DNA of 64,000 nucleotides, taken from positions 62,001 to 126,000 of the forward strand of contig NZ_FOQA01000002.1 of NCBI RefSeq assembly GCF_900113635.1. Direction: 5' to 3'. Source of the DNA: Tindallia magadiensis (GTDB lineage: Bacteria > Bacillota > Clostridia > Peptostreptococcales > Tindalliaceae). Shown one piece after another: positions 18,299-27,364 of the stretch; position 1 is the stretch's first letter, and each line of letters starts with the position of its first letter. The notes under the pieces are model-generated. The model was not told the DNA's origin and searched no databases. It saw only the letters and a list, made by a program, of their open reading frames with translations. Both the position numbers and the translations under genes were made by a program.

Positions 18299-19195
18299 TT
18301 ACTTCGGATCTTGTCGAAGGGGGATGCGACGAATTCTTCGTTGTTTTTTTTCTTCATACATCCGTTTGTCAGCAACAGAAATTAAGTCGTCGCCGTCTTT
18401 TCCATCTTTTGGAAAAACAGCAATTCCAAGGCTTGCAGGAACTGTTAATGCTTGGCCTTTCCAACAGTAAGAAGGCTGCAAAGATTTTCGGATGTTTTTC
18501 TCCAGCTCATCCCAGGAACAGTGAAGACTGTCCGTTGCTAATAAAAGAAATTCATCACCGCCTACCCGGGCGGCTTCGCCGCAATCTTTTAAGACCGACA
18601 GTAATCTGTTGGCAACCTCCTGAAGCACATAATCTCCAGCTTCATGGCCATGAAGGTCATTTACTTCCTTAAATTGATCTAAATCCAAATAGTAAATGAT
18701 AAACCGATGATGTGATTGATTACTAAGATGATGGATTCGATCATAAATGTACTTCCGGTTAAAGAGACCTGTCAGGGTGTCTGTATTTAACAATCGGTTC
18801 ATCTTCCGCAATGCTTCTTCTTCTACTCGTATGTCTCGATACATGGCAAAAAGGCCATAAGATTCTCCATCGATAATGACCGGGCTACCGACAGCTTCAA
18901 CTTCCAATAATCTTCCGTCCTTATGCCTTCTCATGGTTTTATCCCGCATCGTATGATGATTAAGAACAACGGATTTAAAACGATCGGCTTCTAGTTCGTA
19001 TCTTGATGGTACGATGAGATCGTTGATATAAGCGCCGATAGCTTCTTCTCTTGTATAACCAAATAATTCAGTAAAACGGATATTGATGTCTAAAACGACT
19101 TCCTGACGATTTAAAATGGCGGTGGCAAAAAGCGACCGTTGAAATAATTGCTCCAGAAATACTTCTTTCCGATGACGGTACCATTCTGTACTCAC
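18299..19195 (-). CDS. PAS-domain diguanylate cyclase
   Basis: This 298-residue protein starts at a GTG behind AGAGGTGA. A PAS domain with its PAC motif covers residues 15-130 (FTELFGYTREEAIGAYI, YGLFAMYRDIRVEEEA). The GGDEF domain follows (LTGLFNRKYIYDRI, FKEVNDLHGHEAGDYVL, ARVGGDEFLLL). The active-site motif is intact. The RxxD inhibitory site is not present at the usual place, so product inhibition is not expected. No membrane segment is seen. It may be cotranscribed with the downstream FIST-GGDEF gene, 84 bases away. Confidence 0.9.
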   Translation of the reverse strand: MSTEWYRHRKEVFLEQLFQRSLFATAILNRQEVVLDINIRFTELFGYTREEAIGAYINDLIVPSRYELEADRFKSVVLNHHTMRDKTMRRHKDGRLLEVEAVGSPVIIDGESYGLFAMYRDIRVEEEALRKMNRLLNTDTLTGLFNRKYIYDRIHHLSNQSHHRFIIYYLDLDQFKEVNDLHGHEAGDYVLQEVANRLLSVLKDCGEAARVGGDEFLLLATDSLHCSWDELEKNIRKSLQPSYCWKGQALTVPASLGIAVFPKDGKDGDDLISVADKRMYEEKKQRRIRRIPLRQDPK

Positions 19196-19522
19196 GGGAT
19201 CACCTCTTTGTAAATTGGGTTTCTGTCAATAAGGTTTTTTAGGTATTATCTTATTCATACCACATTAAAGAGGGAAACACCCAAAAATTCTCTAAATTCG
19301 GAAAAAACCACCAAGTTCTCGAATTGAATTAATTAAAAAGTGCGAATAAATGAGACTGGAGAGGTGTTTTTTGTATGATGCTTGAATAATAGCACCGAAA
19401 ATAATGGATTCTGATATAATATTAATTATCTGTGTTTACATAATGAAGGGAAAAATGTTGGAAGGCACAGACAGGAACAGTTTGTTGATGAAGTCAAACA
19501 AAATAAAAAATGGAGGGTACAG
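19196..19522. other. 327-base divergent intergenic region
   Basis: An extended -10 element, TGATATAAT, lies at 19412-19420 on the plus strand and could start the chemoreceptor transcript, with a leader of about 95 bases. No -35 box, riboswitch or small gene was recognised. Confidence 0.4.
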
Positions 19523-21532
19523 ATGAAATCGATTAAAGTAAGATTATTGACCGTATTTACAGCACTTATTATGATACTAATTGCGGCAACAGGATTTTAT
19601 GCTTTAAGGATTGCGGAGAATGCGCTGATGGAAAATGCCTTTGAAGAGATTGAAACAGTAGCAACCTCAGAAGCCAAATATGTACAGGCTTTAATAGAAG
19701 GTCAGTTAGCTTATATGGAAGGTTTGGCAGAAAATCCGATCGTTATGGATGAAACCTTATCCTGGGAAGAACGCAGCCGATTTATGGTGAGGGAAGCTCA
19801 GCGAGCTGGTTATGATGCCTTTGTTTATGTTGAACCGGACGGCAGTGCTCGTTCAATGGATCATGTGGATCAGCGTGGAAATGTAGGGGAGAGGGAGTAT
19901 TTCCAGGAGGCAATGGCTGGAAATTCGGTAGTGTCAGATGTCTTGGCAAGTGTAGAGAGTGGCGAAATTATTTTTAACTATGCCGTGCCAGTGAAGGATA
20001 ATGGACGGGTTGTAGGAGTCCTATATGGAAGAAGGACAGCGCATGTGATGTCGGAGGTTGTAAGCGACATACAGTATAAAGAGACCGGCTTTTCTTATAT
20101 TGTCAATCAGGAAGGTAGAATTGTAGCCGACAGAAATACTGATCTTGTACTTCAACAGGTAAATCTTTTAGAGGAAGCTGCTCAGGACGAAACGCAAAGT
20201 CAACGAAGAGCTGTGTTACAAGAAATGGTTCAAGGAAATACGGGTTCTGGTGCTTATCCATATCAGGGAGTGGATCAAATACTTGGGTTTTCTCCCATCG
20301 AAGGAACGCCATGGACCATAGCTGTAGGGATTCATACGGAAGAAATACTGGAAGGAATAGGGAGTTTGAGAAATGGTTTGATGATGGCAGTGCTTATTTC
20401 CGTTATCCTTGGATTCATGATTACTTATTTTGTGAGCAATTCTATTTCGAAGCCCATAGTGGCTACGACGGCAGCTATTGAGAAATTTGCAAGACTGGAT
20501 TTTGCCAAGGATGAAAATCAGGCCGGTTATCGTTATTTACAAAGAAAAGATGAAATTGGCATTATGCTTAATGCACTAGTAAAAATGCGAATTAGTGTTA
20601 GTGAGTTCCTAGTAAAAACCAGCAGTCACGTAGAACAGGTGGCGGCGGCTTCAGAAGAACTAACGGCTACGAGTCAGCAATCTTCCATGGCAGCCAACGA
20701 AGTGGCCAGAACCATTGAAGAAATTGCGAAAGGAGCGACAGACCAGGCGAAGGATACAGAATCAGGAGCCGGGTACGTGGAAGCATTAGGACGTCAGATA
20801 GAGATGAATACCTCTCAGATGAATGAACTAAACGAATCAGCATCTAATGTCATTCTTTCAAAAGATAAAGGAATTGAAACGCTGAAAGGCGTATTGGAAG
20901 AAACGGAGTCAATGAAAACGGCGATCAAAAGCATTGAAACCATGATTCGGGAAACAGAAGAAAGCAGTCAAAAAATTCATGAAGCCAGCAAAATGATTAA
21001 TAGCATTGCGGAACAAACGAATTTATTGGCACTTAATGCGGCTATTGAGTCTGCCCGTGCTGGTGAAGCAGGTAGAGGGTTTGCAGTAGTTGCAGAAGAA
21101 ATTCGGAAACTAGCGGAGCAATCAAGCCAATTTTCTCAGAATATTGGAAGTGTCGTTGATGAGCTGACAATGAATACAAAAGATGCGGTTCATACCATGG
21201 GAAAAGTGGAAGTTGCAGCAGAAAGGCAGGATTCTGCTATTGAAAACACCAGCCAGACCTTTGATGAAATAGATGGAGCAATCAATAAAACACTGGAGTC
21301 AATTCGGGCTCTTGATGAGTCAACAAAGACAATTGAAAAACAAAAAGACTCTATTATTTCTGTCATCGAAAACCTGTCGGCAATTGCAGAGGAAAATGCG
21401 GCAAGTACGGAAGAAGCATCGGCCTCTGTAGAAGAGCAAACGGCTTCCATGGACGAGATTGCCAATTCCAGTAGTGAACTGGCAACCATCGCTCAGGAAT
21501 TGCAGGAAGAGATATATAAATTCAAAGCATAA
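19523..21532 (+). CDS. Methyl-accepting chemotaxis protein with dCache-type sensor
   Basis: This 669-residue protein starts behind TGGAGGG. An N-terminal transmembrane helix (about 7-28) and a second one (about 288-308, [19 protein letters not shown]) enclose a periplasmic-side dCache sensor domain. A HAMP-like linker follows, then the signalling domain with its hairpin tip [39 protein letters not shown]. It senses a small extracellular ligand and controls the CheA kinase; the ligand is unknown. The C-terminus has no CheR-binding pentapeptide. It is similar in build to the receptor at 42887-44872. Confidence 0.92.
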   Translation: MKSIKVRLLTVFTALIMILIAATGFYALRIAENALMENAFEEIETVATSEAKYVQALIEGQLAYMEGLAENPIVMDETLSWEERSRFMVREAQRAGYDAFVYVEPDGSARSMDHVDQRGNVGEREYFQEAMAGNSVVSDVLASVESGEIIFNYAVPVKDNGRVVGVLYGRRTAHVMSEVVSDIQYKETGFSYIVNQEGRIVADRNTDLVLQQVNLLEEAAQDETQSQRRAVLQEMVQGNTGSGAYPYQGVDQILGFSPIEGTPWTIAVGIHTEEILEGIGSLRNGLMMAVLISVILGFMITYFVSNSISKPIVATTAAIEKFARLDFAKDENQAGYRYLQRKDEIGIMLNALVKMRISVSEFLVKTSSHVEQVAAASEELTATSQQSSMAANEVARTIEEIAKGATDQAKDTESGAGYVEALGRQIEMNTSQMNELNESASNVILSKDKGIETLKGVLEETESMKTAIKSIETMIRETEESSQKIHEASKMINSIAEQTNLLALNAAIESARAGEAGRGFAVVAEEIRKLAEQSSQFSQNIGSVVDELTMNTKDAVHTMGKVEVAAERQDSAIENTSQTFDEIDGAINKTLESIRALDESTKTIEKQKDSIISVIENLSAIAEENAASTEEASASVEEQTASMDEIANSSSELATIAQELQEEIYKFKA

Positions 21533-21598
21533 AAGCAACTAATAAAAAGCATCGCTAATCAAAAGAATCTTAAAGAAATGAAAAGGAAAACGAAAAAA

Positions 21599-23842
21599 CT
21601 AATCCTCAAACGTAAACTTTGAAAGGGCGTCTGCCAAAGCAGTATTAATTGGCTCGTCCTTTTTCTTTTCCTGCTCTTTTAAGTATCGGTTGACTTCCTT
21701 TTTAGATACTTTCTGATGCCCCTGTTTTTTCTTTCTAGCCTCAAAAACACTTAGTTTTTCTCGGTAACCACAACGACAAACAAAGATACGTCCGTCTCCT
21801 TCACCCCGTAGTTCCAACTTTTTTCGACATTCCGGACAACGGGCATTAGTAACCAATGCTACAGATTTTCGGTGACCACATTCCCGATCCTGACATACCA
21901 ACATCTTTCCTTTTTTTCCTTGAACTTCAAGAAGGTATTTCCCGCATTCTGGACATTTTTCCCGGGATAAATTGTCATGCTTAAAAACAGATGTACTATG
22001 ACCAATTTCCGTTACGATGGTTTTTGCATATTCCCGCATATCACTAACAAAGCTGGTTTTTGTCAATTTTCCACTAGCAATGGCGCTCAGACGTTGTTCC
22101 CACTGAGCTGTCAGCAATGGTGATTTCATTTTTTCCGGCACCAACTCTAATAATTGCTTTCCTTTAGAAGTAAGGTGAAGCGCATTTCCTCGCTTTTCCA
22201 TCAGGAAGCTTTTTTGGAGTTTTTCAATAATATCTCCTCTAGTAGCAACCGTACCTAAACCACCTGTTTCCTGCAAGGTTTTCTTTAGATCCTTATCGCT
22301 GGAAACCATATATTTACCTGGATTTTCCATAGCGGCCAATAAGGTTCCTTCTGTAAAAAAAGGTGGCGGCTTGGTTTTTCCAGTGGTTAACTTAAGTTGT
22401 TTGACTAATAATTCCTGTCCCTTTTCAAGAACTGGTAATACCTGCTCTGGATAAAAATGACTGGAGGAACCATCGGTTTGGAGGGATTCTTCCTCGAGAT
22501 CATCTGTTTCATAGGCGTTTCCGGATTTATTTTTTTCCATTACAGATTTCCAACCAAGGTCTTTGATTACCTTGCCTCGGGCAATAAAGGTTTCGTCTCC
22601 GATGGAAGCTTCTACTAAGGTTTCGTCATAAAGAAAAGGCGGGTAGAAGACGGATAAAAATCGGCGTAAGACCATATCGTATATTTTTCGTTCTCCGTCC
22701 CTTAATTCAGACAGAAAAGGGCTTTCTTCTGTAGGGATGATGGCATGATGGTCTGTTACCTTTCGATCGTCAACAAAAGACTTATTGGTTTTGATTCCCT
22801 GGCGAAGAATAGTGCCGGCAAAGGCGGCATAAGGACCAACGCTGCAGGCCTTAATTCGTTCTTTCAAGGTTCCGATCATATCGGAAGACAGATGTTTTGA
22901 GTCGGTTCTGGGATAGGTGAGTACTTTATGCTCTTCGTAAAGCTTCTGCAAATAAGAGAGTGTTTCTTTGGCTGAGAAGCCGAAGCGGCTATTGGCCTCT
23001 CGTTGCAAAAGGGTTAAGTCATAAAGCCCTGGCGCTAAGGTCGTTTTAGCTGTTTTTTTGACAGAAGTGATATAGGCCTTTTTACCAAGCAGAGACTGTT
23101 GTTTTTGCTCCATGCTTTGTTGATCAAAGCTTCTGGTGGAGTTAGTCTTAGCATCTCGCCAGAGGAGTTTTAAGTTCTGTGCATCAGCAGAAAGCCCATA
23201 ATAGGTTTTGGGTTGAAACTGTTGAATTTCCTTTTGTCGATCAGCCAGGATCGCCAAAGTCGGTGTTTGTACCCGACCACAGGAAAGCTGAGCATTATGT
23301 TTACAGGTGAGGGCTCGAGTCGCATTGATTCCGACTACCCAGTCGGCTTCAGAACGAGCGACAGCAGAAGCATAGAGGTTTTCATAGGCTTTTCCATCTT
23401 TTAACTGCTGAAAACCTTGACGAATGGCCTGGTCTGTAACGGAAGAAATCCATAAACGTTTGATAGGTTTTCGGTTTCCTGCTTTTTCGAGAATCCATCG
23501 GGCTACCAGCTCTCCCTCTCTTCCGGCATCCGTAGCAATAATAATTTCTTTGATATCTTTACGTTTCATTTGATTAGTGACGGCGTTATACTGCTGCCGA
23601 CTCTGGCGAATTACCTCTAATTTAAGGTCTTTAGGAAGGATCGGCAGATCTTCTAAGCGCCATTGCTGATATTTTTTGTCGTAGCCTTCCGGGTCCATCA
23701 GGGTTACCAGATGTCCTAGGGCCCAGCTAACAACGTATTGATCGCCTTCCAGAAATCCATTTCCCTTTCGGGTACACTTTAGTACCCGGGCAATGTCTCT
23801 GGCGACAGAAGGTTTTTCGGCTAGTACAAATGATTTACTCAT
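21599..23842 (-). CDS. topB: DNA topoisomerase III
   Basis: This is a 747-residue type IA topoisomerase. The Toprim domain starts with SFVLAEKPSVARDIA and has the acidic motif ATDAGREGEL. The active-site tyrosine lies in LTYPRTDSKHLS near residue 310. The C-terminus has zinc-ribbon CxxC pairs (CPECGKYLLE, CRCGYREK) and a basic tail. It relaxes negative supercoils and separates linked DNA strands by single-strand passage. In Clostridia topB may be chromosomal or carried on mobile elements; no mobile genes surround this copy, so a housekeeping role is likely. Confidence 0.95.
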   Translation of the reverse strand: MSKSFVLAEKPSVARDIARVLKCTRKGNGFLEGDQYVVSWALGHLVTLMDPEGYDKKYQQWRLEDLPILPKDLKLEVIRQSRQQYNAVTNQMKRKDIKEIIIATDAGREGELVARWILEKAGNRKPIKRLWISSVTDQAIRQGFQQLKDGKAYENLYASAVARSEADWVVGINATRALTCKHNAQLSCGRVQTPTLAILADRQKEIQQFQPKTYYGLSADAQNLKLLWRDAKTNSTRSFDQQSMEQKQQSLLGKKAYITSVKKTAKTTLAPGLYDLTLLQREANSRFGFSAKETLSYLQKLYEEHKVLTYPRTDSKHLSSDMIGTLKERIKACSVGPYAAFAGTILRQGIKTNKSFVDDRKVTDHHAIIPTEESPFLSELRDGERKIYDMVLRRFLSVFYPPFLYDETLVEASIGDETFIARGKVIKDLGWKSVMEKNKSGNAYETDDLEEESLQTDGSSSHFYPEQVLPVLEKGQELLVKQLKLTTGKTKPPPFFTEGTLLAAMENPGKYMVSSDKDLKKTLQETGGLGTVATRGDIIEKLQKSFLMEKRGNALHLTSKGKQLLELVPEKMKSPLLTAQWEQRLSAIASGKLTKTSFVSDMREYAKTIVTEIGHSTSVFKHDNLSREKCPECGKYLLEVQGKKGKMLVCQDRECGHRKSVALVTNARCPECRKKLELRGEGDGRIFVCRCGYREKLSVFEARKKKQGHQKVSKKEVNRYLKEQEKKKDEPINTALADALSKFTFED

Positions 23843-23955
23843 TAAAAAACAGTCCTCTCTTGATTCTTAGTGATGCTTTTAGATTTTGTTTTTGATTCTA
23901 CTTTACAAATCGAACCCATACAATTTAGAGTATGGAAAAATGTATCTAAAGTGTA

Positions 23956-23984
23956 TTGATAAGTTTTCTTGTTTATAGTATCTT
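23956..23984 (+). promoter_or_regulatory. Sigma-A promoter for the phn-type operon
   Basis: TTGATA (23956-23961) and TATCTT (23979-23984) are separated by 17 bases, 58 bases before the start codon of the binding protein. Confidence 0.55.
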
Positions 23985-24041
23985 AAAAGAGAATCATACG
24001 AAACAATTCTATCATAGAAAAAGAAATGGGAGGAAAAGAAA

Positions 24042-24914
24042 ATGAAAAAAATCATTGCGATAGGACTATTGATAGCATTACTGATAGCCTTGCCAGCCTG
24101 TGGAAACGAAGAAGAGGAAGTAATTACCATGGGATTTGTTCCTATGAGGGATGGCGATGCACTAATAGAATCCGTGGAACCTCTAACAGCCATGCTTTCT
24201 GAAGAACTGGGAGTAACGGTTAAAGGGTTTACAGCGACCAATTACGTAGGTGTGGTGGAAGGGCTGGGATCCGGCCAGGTAGACTTTGGGTTTATTCCTC
24301 CTTTAGCCTATGTACTGGCAAATCAAGAAAGTGATGCAGAGGTAATACTGACATCTCTGAATCGAAGTGGGGAAGCTTTCTACAAGTCTCAGTTTTTGGT
24401 AAGAGAAGATAGTGACATTGAAGATTTTCAGGATGTAAAGGGGAAAATAGTGGCATTTGTTGATCCATCCTCTACTTCCGGTTATCTGTTTCCAGGAGCT
24501 TTTCTTGTGACAGAAGGGATTGACCTAGAAAGAGATATTCAGTATAGTTACAGCGGGGGCCATGATCAATCCTTGCAGCTATTATTGAACGGGGATGTGG
24601 ATGTGGCTGTAACCTTTGTTGATGCTCGAGAACGGTATAGTCAAGATTTTCCTGAGGCTATGGATAAAAGCCGCATTTTAGGATATACAGATGAAATACC
24701 AAATATTAGTGTTACGGTTAGTGGCTCTATGGAAGAAAACCGAAGAGAAGAAATTCAGCAAGCTCTTTTAAGGATTGCTGAAAAAGAAGAAGGAAAAGAG
24801 CTGTTACAGGAATTGTTTAATATGCACGGTTTTGCGACGGCGACAGATGCTGACTATCAAGTAATCCGGGATACAGCAGAAATTATGAATATTGATTTAA
24901 GGGCAGGAAACTAA
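24042..24914 (+). CDS. phnD: PhnD-type substrate-binding lipoprotein (phosphate/phosphite/phosphonate ABC importer)
   Basis: This 290-residue protein has a lipoprotein signal peptide with lipobox LPAC (Cys about residue 20). The mature part has the PhnD family fold signatures GFVPMRDGDALIESVEPLTAML, SGQVDFGFIPPLAYVLA and the ligand-site segment DPSSTSGYLFPGAFLV. It captures the substrate outside the membrane and delivers it to PhnE. Members bind phosphonates, phosphite, hypophosphite or phosphate; no phosphonate degradation gene is in the window, so the substrate is open. It is first in a three-gene operon. Confidence 0.88.
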   Translation: MKKIIAIGLLIALLIALPACGNEEEEVITMGFVPMRDGDALIESVEPLTAMLSEELGVTVKGFTATNYVGVVEGLGSGQVDFGFIPPLAYVLANQESDAEVILTSLNRSGEAFYKSQFLVREDSDIEDFQDVKGKIVAFVDPSSTSGYLFPGAFLVTEGIDLERDIQYSYSGGHDQSLQLLLNGDVDVAVTFVDARERYSQDFPEAMDKSRILGYTDEIPNISVTVSGSMEENRREEIQQALLRIAEKEEGKELLQELFNMHGFATATDADYQVIRDTAEIMNIDLRAGN

Positions 24915-24932
24915 GAAAGCAGGAGTGAAGGC

Positions 24933-25664
24933 ATGCTTAAGGCAGAAAATCTGAAAGTGATATACGATAATAAAACATTGGCACTTCAGGATATAAACCT
25001 GAAGGTAGGGCATGGGGAATTTGTGGGGATTATTGGTTCTAGTGGCAGTGGTAAATCTACGTTGCTAAAATGCATGAATCTCTTAGTGCGCCCTACCGGA
25101 GGAAAAATCTGCCTTGATGATCGGGATCTGATGAGTCTGACGAGTAAAGGTTTGAGGGAAATTCGGAGAGAGATAGGCTTTATCTTTCAAGATTATAACT
25201 TGATCGATCGGTCGACGGTTATTGATAATGTTTTAATAGGAAGGCTTTCCTATAAAACTCCTTTTCAGTCCTTATTTCGGATTTTTAGCCAAGATGATTA
25301 TGAGAGAGCTCAAAAAGCGTTGTCTTATGTTGCTTTAGAGGAAAAAATGTATGAACGGGCAGATCAGTTAAGTGGTGGTCAGAAACAACGGGTAGCCATT
25401 GCGAAAACCTTATGCCAGCGCCCTAAAGTAATATTGGCTGATGAACCAGTAGCAAGCTTGGATCAAGCCACCGCTCATTTGATTATGGAATATTTTCGTC
25501 GAGCCAATCAGAAAAAAAACATTACCATTCTTATTAATTTACACGATGTGAAGCTGGCAAAAGCGTACTGTTCCAGAATTATTGGGCTTAAAAAAGGAAG
25601 GTTGGTTTTTGACGGGAAAGCAGGTGAATTAACAGATGATATCCTTAAAAGAATATATGCATAA
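24933..25664 (+). CDS. phnC: PhnC-type ABC transporter ATP-binding protein
   Basis: This 243-residue ATPase has Walker A GSSGSGKST, the signature LSGGQKQRVAIAKTL, Walker B VILADEPVASLD and the switch histidine in LINLHDVKLAK. Length and sequence agree with PhnC. It lies 18 bases behind phnD and overlaps the permease gene. It powers import of the PhnD ligand from the cytoplasmic face. Confidence 0.92.
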   Translation: MLKAENLKVIYDNKTLALQDINLKVGHGEFVGIIGSSGSGKSTLLKCMNLLVRPTGGKICLDDRDLMSLTSKGLREIRREIGFIFQDYNLIDRSTVIDNVLIGRLSYKTPFQSLFRIFSQDDYERAQKALSYVALEEKMYERADQLSGGQKQRVAIAKTLCQRPKVILADEPVASLDQATAHLIMEYFRRANQKKNITILINLHDVKLAKAYCSRIIGLKKGRLVFDGKAGELTDDILKRIYA

Positions 25665-27213
25665 GAGGAGCCGGAATCGGCTCCTTTCGTTGCTGATAGC
25701 CGTTTTAATCATGATGTTGGTGGGGCATCAGGTAGAGTTTAGTTTTACTAAGTTGGTTGCTGGTCTGCCAGGGATGGCCGATCTTTTTCGGCGAATGGCT
25801 CATCCGAACTTTTCCTATATGGGAGAAGTGTTGGAAAAAATCAGTGAAACCGTAGAAATTGCCGTTTTATCTTCTCTGACAGGAGTAATGCTGGCCATTC
25901 CTTTTTCTCTGTTAACGTCAGAAAATATTAGTCCCAACCTGTTTATGAGCAAGGTATTAAATGGCATTTTTGCTTTTTTCAGAACCATCCCCAGCTTAAT
26001 ATGGGCAGCTCTCCTGGTATCTGTCTTTAGCATTGGTAAATTTTCTGGTATCATCGCTCTGTCGATTATCGCTTTCTTAATGTCTTTGAAGCTTTTTCGG
26101 GAATATATTGAATCCATTAATGAAAACCAGATCAACTCTACCAGATCCGTAGGCGCTGGTTCGCTGGAAGTTCTCCGGTATTGCATATTGCCTAATATGG
26201 TGGGAATGGCCGTATCCGTGTTTTTTATTGTTTTTGAAACCAATATTAGAAGTGCAACGGTGCTGGGATTGGTGGGGGCTGGTGGCATTGGACAGATTAT
26301 GTGGCGAGACTTAAATCATCTTCGATATGATAATCTGGCAACTATTATTTTGGCCTTATTTGCTACCATTCTACTTATTGATACCCTTAGTTTTCTAGTG
26401 AGAAAGTTTTTAGTCCGTTATGCGCCAAGCTATCAAAGTCTTGATCATTATCGGAAAAGAAAAATTTTAAAATCTATGGCGATCCCTTTAGGATTTTTAG
26501 GGTTGATCACAGTGATCATTAACCAGCTCAACATTACTCAGGAACGATTAATGATCGGATATCGGCAAGGCAGCCATATTATTTTTCGGATGCTGCAGGT
26601 AGACTTTTCCTATTATCCCCGATTGTTTGAAGGATTGCTGGAAAGTTTTATGATTGCTGTTTTTGCCACCGTAGTGGGCGGTTTTTTGGCAATGGTGCTG
26701 TCTTTTTTTGCCGCCTATTCCATAGCTCCCAACAGATTAGCGTCGTTGCTGACAAAAGGACTCATTAATATCATGCGCACCTTTCCGCCTATTATCATGG
26801 CCATTATCTTTTTTCGTGGAGTGGGGCCGGGACCGCTGGCAGGTGCCTTAGCCCTTAGTATTTATACGACTGGCGTGCTGACAAAAATGTACAGCGAGGT
26901 ATTGGAAAACATGCAAAGCAATGTACGGGACAGCGTTTTGGTTACAGGAGCCAGCCGATTAGAAGCCTATCGGCATGGTGTGTTTCCACAGACATTTTCT
27001 AATTTTATTAGCCTGCTATTATACCGAATGGAGTCTAACATACGGAATTCAACCATTCTGGGTATCATTGGAGCCGGTGGTATAGGAACTGCCCTTACGA
27101 CCAATATTAGCTGGAGAAATTGGGAAAGAGTAGGCCTTTTACTGCTGGGGGTATCAATAATGATCATTTTTATTGATCGACTTTCCAATTATCTTCGTCA
27201 AAAAGTAAAATAG
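25636..27213 (+). CDS. phnE: PhnE-type ABC permease, two permease domains fused
   Basis: This 525-residue membrane protein contains two PhnE-like permease units in tandem, each with an EAA-type coupling loop: GAGSLEVLRYCILPN followed by GLVGAGGIGQIM, and TGASRLEAYRHGVFPQ followed by GIIGAGGIGTAL. Single PhnE proteins are about 260 residues, so this is a natural duplication-fusion that would form the full pore alone. The ATG at 25636 follows AGGTGA and overlaps phnC by 29 bases; an ATG at 25657 is the alternative with an 8-base overlap. Translation is probably coupled to phnC. Confidence 0.9.
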   Translation: MISLKEYMHKRSRNRLLSLLIAVLIMMLVGHQVEFSFTKLVAGLPGMADLFRRMAHPNFSYMGEVLEKISETVEIAVLSSLTGVMLAIPFSLLTSENISPNLFMSKVLNGIFAFFRTIPSLIWAALLVSVFSIGKFSGIIALSIIAFLMSLKLFREYIESINENQINSTRSVGAGSLEVLRYCILPNMVGMAVSVFFIVFETNIRSATVLGLVGAGGIGQIMWRDLNHLRYDNLATIILALFATILLIDTLSFLVRKFLVRYAPSYQSLDHYRKRKILKSMAIPLGFLGLITVIINQLNITQERLMIGYRQGSHIIFRMLQVDFSYYPRLFEGLLESFMIAVFATVVGGFLAMVLSFFAAYSIAPNRLASLLTKGLINIMRTFPPIIMAIIFFRGVGPGPLAGALALSIYTTGVLTKMYSEVLENMQSNVRDSVLVTGASRLEAYRHGVFPQTFSNFISLLLYRMESNIRNSTILGIIGAGGIGTALTTNISWRNWERVGLLLLGVSIMIIFIDRLSNYLRQKVK

Positions 27214-27229
27214 TCATTGATAGAAAAAA

Positions 27230-27259
27230 TTTACTTCCATTCTTATTTTATGGTATTAT
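27230..27259 (+). promoter_or_regulatory. Candidate sigma-A promoter for the GGDEF-EAL gene
   Basis: TTTACT (27230-27235) and TATTAT (27254-27259) are separated by 18 bases, about 105 bases before the start codon. Confidence 0.45.
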
Positions 27260-27364
27260 GTGGCTATGTCATAACGGAAGTGAAAAATTCATCATGATGA
27301 AAGGTTTATTGTTTTTGGGTGGTTCGTGGAGGTCTGGAGTGGAAAGATATGAGGTGGACTCAGT

